This document shows positions 4,566 through 6,552 of a stretch of DNA of 6,552 nucleotides, piece after piece. The notes beneath the pieces were generated by a model. That model was not told the DNA's origin. It was given only the letters and a program-made list of their open reading frames with translations, and did no database searches. The DNA is from Bacillota bacterium (GTDB taxonomy: Bacteria; Bacillota; Clostridia; Acetivibrionales; DSM-1351). Location of the stretch: the NCBI GenBank assembly GCA_023398105.1, contig JAEWST010000152.1, forward strand, positions 1 to 6,552, written 5' to 3'. Made by a program: the position numbers and the translations under genes. Within the stretch, counting starts at the first letter, position 1. Each line of letters begins with the position of its first letter.

Positions 4566-6224
4566 ATGCTTATTTTGGACGCAATTAATGTAAAAAAGAA
4601 TTTCGGAGATAGAGAAATATTATCTTTTGAGAAGCTGCAAGTCAGAAGTGGCGATAAGATTGGTATAGTAGGCAAAAATGGCTCGGGAAAGACTACTCTA
4701 TTAAATATACTTGCAGGAGAACTTTCTCCAGATGAAGGTAATGTACGAAGCTTCTGTGATATAGCTTATATTAAGCAACTATCAAATGAAAAGTTTGAAG
4801 CAGACTTTGAGATTTTGAGCCAATTTAATGTTAAGGAAAAGTTGCATAAGCCAGTAATTAGTGGCGGTGAAAAAACAAGATTGAGAATTGCAGGAGCAAT
4901 AAGCAAAAATAGTGTAGTTATATTTGCAGATGAACCAACAGCCAATCTTGATTATAAAGGTATTGAGCTTTTAAAGAAGAAGCTAACAAAAATAGAGACA
5001 TTGTTGTTAATAAGCCATGACAGAGAGCTGCTTGACAGCTTGTGTAACCAAATAATTGAAGTTGAAAATGGAAAAGTATCATTTTATGAAGGGAACTATT
5101 CCTTTTATAGGCAACAAAAACAGAGGAGTATAGAACGAGAATGGTTTGAGTATGAAAATTATATTGCCGAAAAGAAACATCTTGAAGAAGCTATCGTAAA
5201 CCGCAAAGCACGTGCTAGTACAATTAAAAAAGCGCCTTCAAGAATGGGTAATTCTGAAGCTAGATTACACACACGGAGCTCTAATGAGAAGCAGGAAAAA
5301 ATACATGATGCAGCAAACATTATGGAAGGGAGACTAAAAAAGCTTGAAATTAAAAATAAGCCAAAGGAGCAGACAAATATAAAGCTTGACTTTTCATTGA
5401 CAAATCCACCACAAAATAAAATAATAACTTCAGTAAATAATTTTAGCTTTAGCTATGGTGAAAAAAATATTTTTAATAATGTAAATTTTAATGTTTATAA
5501 TGGTAAAAAACATGCCATTATAGGGGAAAATGGTACGGGAAAGACTACCTTGCTAAATGAAATATATAAATACTATCAAAAGAGAAATATAAGCTATTCT
5601 GATGAGTGCGTAAATTCAAACGCAATAAATATTGTTCCAAAAGCAAGAATTGCATACTTTTGTCAAGAATTAGATAACTTGAATATACAAAAAACTATAC
5701 TTGAAAATGTTATGAGTGAAAGTGTTCAAAATGAAACTACAGTAAGAACAATTTTAGCAAGGCTATTATTCATTGGTGATAGTGTATATAAAAAAGTTGG
5801 GATTTTAAGCGGAGGAGAGAGAATCAAAGTTAGTTTTGCAAAACTATTTGTTTCAAATTCCAATGTCTTGCTATTGGATGAGCCAACAAATTATCTGGAT
5901 ATACCATCAATTGAAGCTTTACAAAGTATACTTTCTGAATATGCAGGAACAGTTTTGTTTGTATCTCATGACAGGTCTTTTGTGGACAGTATTGCACAGA
6001 AGCTGCTGATAATAACTAATGGTCAAGTGCTGGAACATGATGGAAATTTGAATGATTATCAAAATAAAAATGATTCCCAAAAAATTAAAGAAAGTACTCA
6101 AACACAAAAGCTATTATTAGAGATGCGTATTACTGAGGTGCTATCAAAGCTAAATAACTCAAATAATGACCAAAAGCTTGAGCTTGAGTATCAAGAGCTG
6201 GTTTCAAAGCTTAAACTGCTATAG
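4566..6224 (+). CDS. ABC-F ATPase, antibiotic-resistance/ribosomal-protection type
   Basis: This 552-residue protein has two ABC ATPase domains in one chain and no membrane segments, as in the ABC-F family. Domain 1 has Walker A GKNGSGKTT (36-44), signature ISGGE (98-102), Walker B VVIFADEPTANLD with catalytic Glu123, and His151. Domain 2 has Walker A GENGTGKTT (320-328), signature LSGGE (414-418), VLLLDEPTNYLD with Glu439, and His468. A charged, helical linker (about 183-270, with KKAPSRMGNSEARLHTR) would reach the ribosomal P/E sites and decides drug specificity in known members. A lysine/glutamine-rich C-terminal tail of about 50 residues resembles that of Vga/VmlR-type proteins. The ADEPTANLD form of Walker B and the leader upstream favour the ARE group (Lsa/Vga/Msr/Cpl-like, protecting against lincosamides, pleuromutilins, streptogramin A or macrolides) over housekeeping Uup/EttA. 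The exact class and any real resistance are not shown by sequence. All catalytic motifs are intact. Confidence 0.92.
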   Translation: MLILDAINVKKNFGDREILSFEKLQVRSGDKIGIVGKNGSGKTTLLNILAGELSPDEGNVRSFCDIAYIKQLSNEKFEADFEILSQFNVKEKLHKPVISGGEKTRLRIAGAISKNSVVIFADEPTANLDYKGIELLKKKLTKIETLLLISHDRELLDSLCNQIIEVENGKVSFYEGNYSFYRQQKQRSIEREWFEYENYIAEKKHLEEAIVNRKARASTIKKAPSRMGNSEARLHTRSSNEKQEKIHDAANIMEGRLKKLEIKNKPKEQTNIKLDFSLTNPPQNKIITSVNNFSFSYGEKNIFNNVNFNVYNGKKHAIIGENGTGKTTLLNEIYKYYQKRNISYSDECVNSNAINIVPKARIAYFCQELDNLNIQKTILENVMSESVQNETTVRTILARLLFIGDSVYKKVGILSGGERIKVSFAKLFVSNSNVLLLDEPTNYLDIPSIEALQSILSEYAGTVLFVSHDRSFVDSIAQKLLIITNGQVLEHDGNLNDYQNKNDSQKIKESTQTQKLLLEMRITEVLSKLNNSNNDQKLELEYQELVSKLKLL

Positions 6225-6257
6225 AGTACTGTTAAAGCAAAAAGTCAATTCCTATAT

Positions 6258-6376
6258 GGGGCTGTTGCTGAAAGATAAAATAAAAATAACCAAGCTATTT
6301 AGGGTTTACCATTAATTTAATTGTACCTTTATAGTTATCCAAATCATATTTCTAATCTTTCAGCAAGCCCTAAATA
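6258..6376 (+). repeat. Overlapping alternative inverted repeats, possible MITE remnant
   Basis: The outer arms GGGGCTGTTGCTGAAAGAT (6258-6276) and ATCTTTCAGCAAGCCC (6355-6370) form 16 bp of stem with a 2-nt bulge (GT, 6264-6265). The right arm also pairs with a different partner: TATTTAGGGTTT (6296-6307) with AAGCCCTAAATA (6365-6376), 12 bp with one G-U. A third option pairs CAGCAAG (6361-6367) with CTTGCTG (6384-6390). The 113-bp unit with imperfect terminal inverted repeats resembles a small non-autonomous element; no clear target-site duplication is visible. It may equally serve as the ABC-F transcript terminator, although no T tract follows. Confidence 0.6.
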
Positions 6377-6426
6377 AGTCTCCCTTGCTGTTAGAATTTT
6401 ATATACGAAAGTTGATTTAATAATTA

Positions 6427-6552
6427 TATAACGAGGCAAGAAAATGTCCCCCACTTCTATAAGTGGCGGGTACCACTTTGGTTATCAGGCGGTGAGAATA
6501 TCTCCCGCCTCGATGAAACGCCGCTGATGTAATGAAATTTTTCTACAATCGA
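6427..6552 (+). repeat. Structured 126-bp repeat, right copy
   Basis: This is the inverted partner of 1-126 and it reaches the window edge. Hairpin 1 spans 6447-6470: CTAT loop, six continuous pairs, a C-C mismatch, two further G-C pairs and a closing T-G wobble. Hairpin 2 spans 6487-6510: AGGCGG with CCGCCT, a bulged T at 6493, GAGA with TCTC, and an ATA triloop. The core 6431-6530 is 52% G+C in a strongly AT-rich context. The 5' arm of hairpin 2, TCAGGCGG (6485-6492), can instead pair with CCGCTGA (6521-6527) with one bulged G. The 18 bases after GATGTAATG are shared only with the left copy. Confidence 0.9.

Noticed and set aside
5919..6107. Minus-strand open frame inside the ABC-F gene
   Set aside because: It is antisense to the second ATPase domain; its hydrophobic look comes from the AT-rich complement.
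1..6552. CRISPR array
   Set aside because: There are only three repeat copies, kilobases apart and in mixed orientation, with no spacers and no cas genes.

Overview
The window is AT-rich DNA. It uses GTG and TTG starts, strong GGAGG-type ribosome binding sites and A/T-rich intrinsic signals. Together with the gene content this points to a low-GC Firmicute of the class Clostridia; a more exact placement would be a guess. All five convincing genes are on the + strand.

Layout. (1) Positions 1-126 and 6427-6552 are near-perfect inverted copies of one 126-bp repeat (3 mismatches, no gaps), and they run right to both window edges. A third copy, about 85% identical over 108 bp, lies at 3501-3608 in the same orientation as the right copy. 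The repeat core is about 50% G+C in a much more AT-rich setting and folds into two hairpins that survive substitution between copies. It looks like a mobile or structured-RNA repeat; no transposase or nuclease gene is present. (2) 313-2153 holds a promoter, a short leader with a 16-bp tandem duplication, an ACT-domain gene (UPF0237-like), a UPF0210/DUF711 gene and an intrinsic terminator: a compact two-gene operon. (3) 2562-3374 encodes a nitrilase-superfamily amidohydrolase most like omega-amidase (Nit2 type). (4) 3666-4070 encodes a small DUF2752 membrane protein just after the middle repeat. (5) 4127-6224 is a promoter, a ~400-nt leader and an ABC-F ATPase of the antibiotic-resistance/ribosome-protection type. 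The leader contains a four-codon ORF whose last two codons lie inside the 5' arm of a long hairpin, the arrangement expected of ribosome-mediated attenuation. (6) 6258-6376 carries overlapping, mutually exclusive inverted repeats, possibly a small mobile-element remnant.

The genes do not form one obvious pathway. The ACT/UPF0210 pair is a conserved clostridial and streptococcal pair of unknown role, the amidase is probably housekeeping nitrogen metabolism or metabolite repair, and the ABC-F protein is a probable drug-response gene. The two most interesting items are the three-copy structured repeat that brackets the window and the ABC-F leader.
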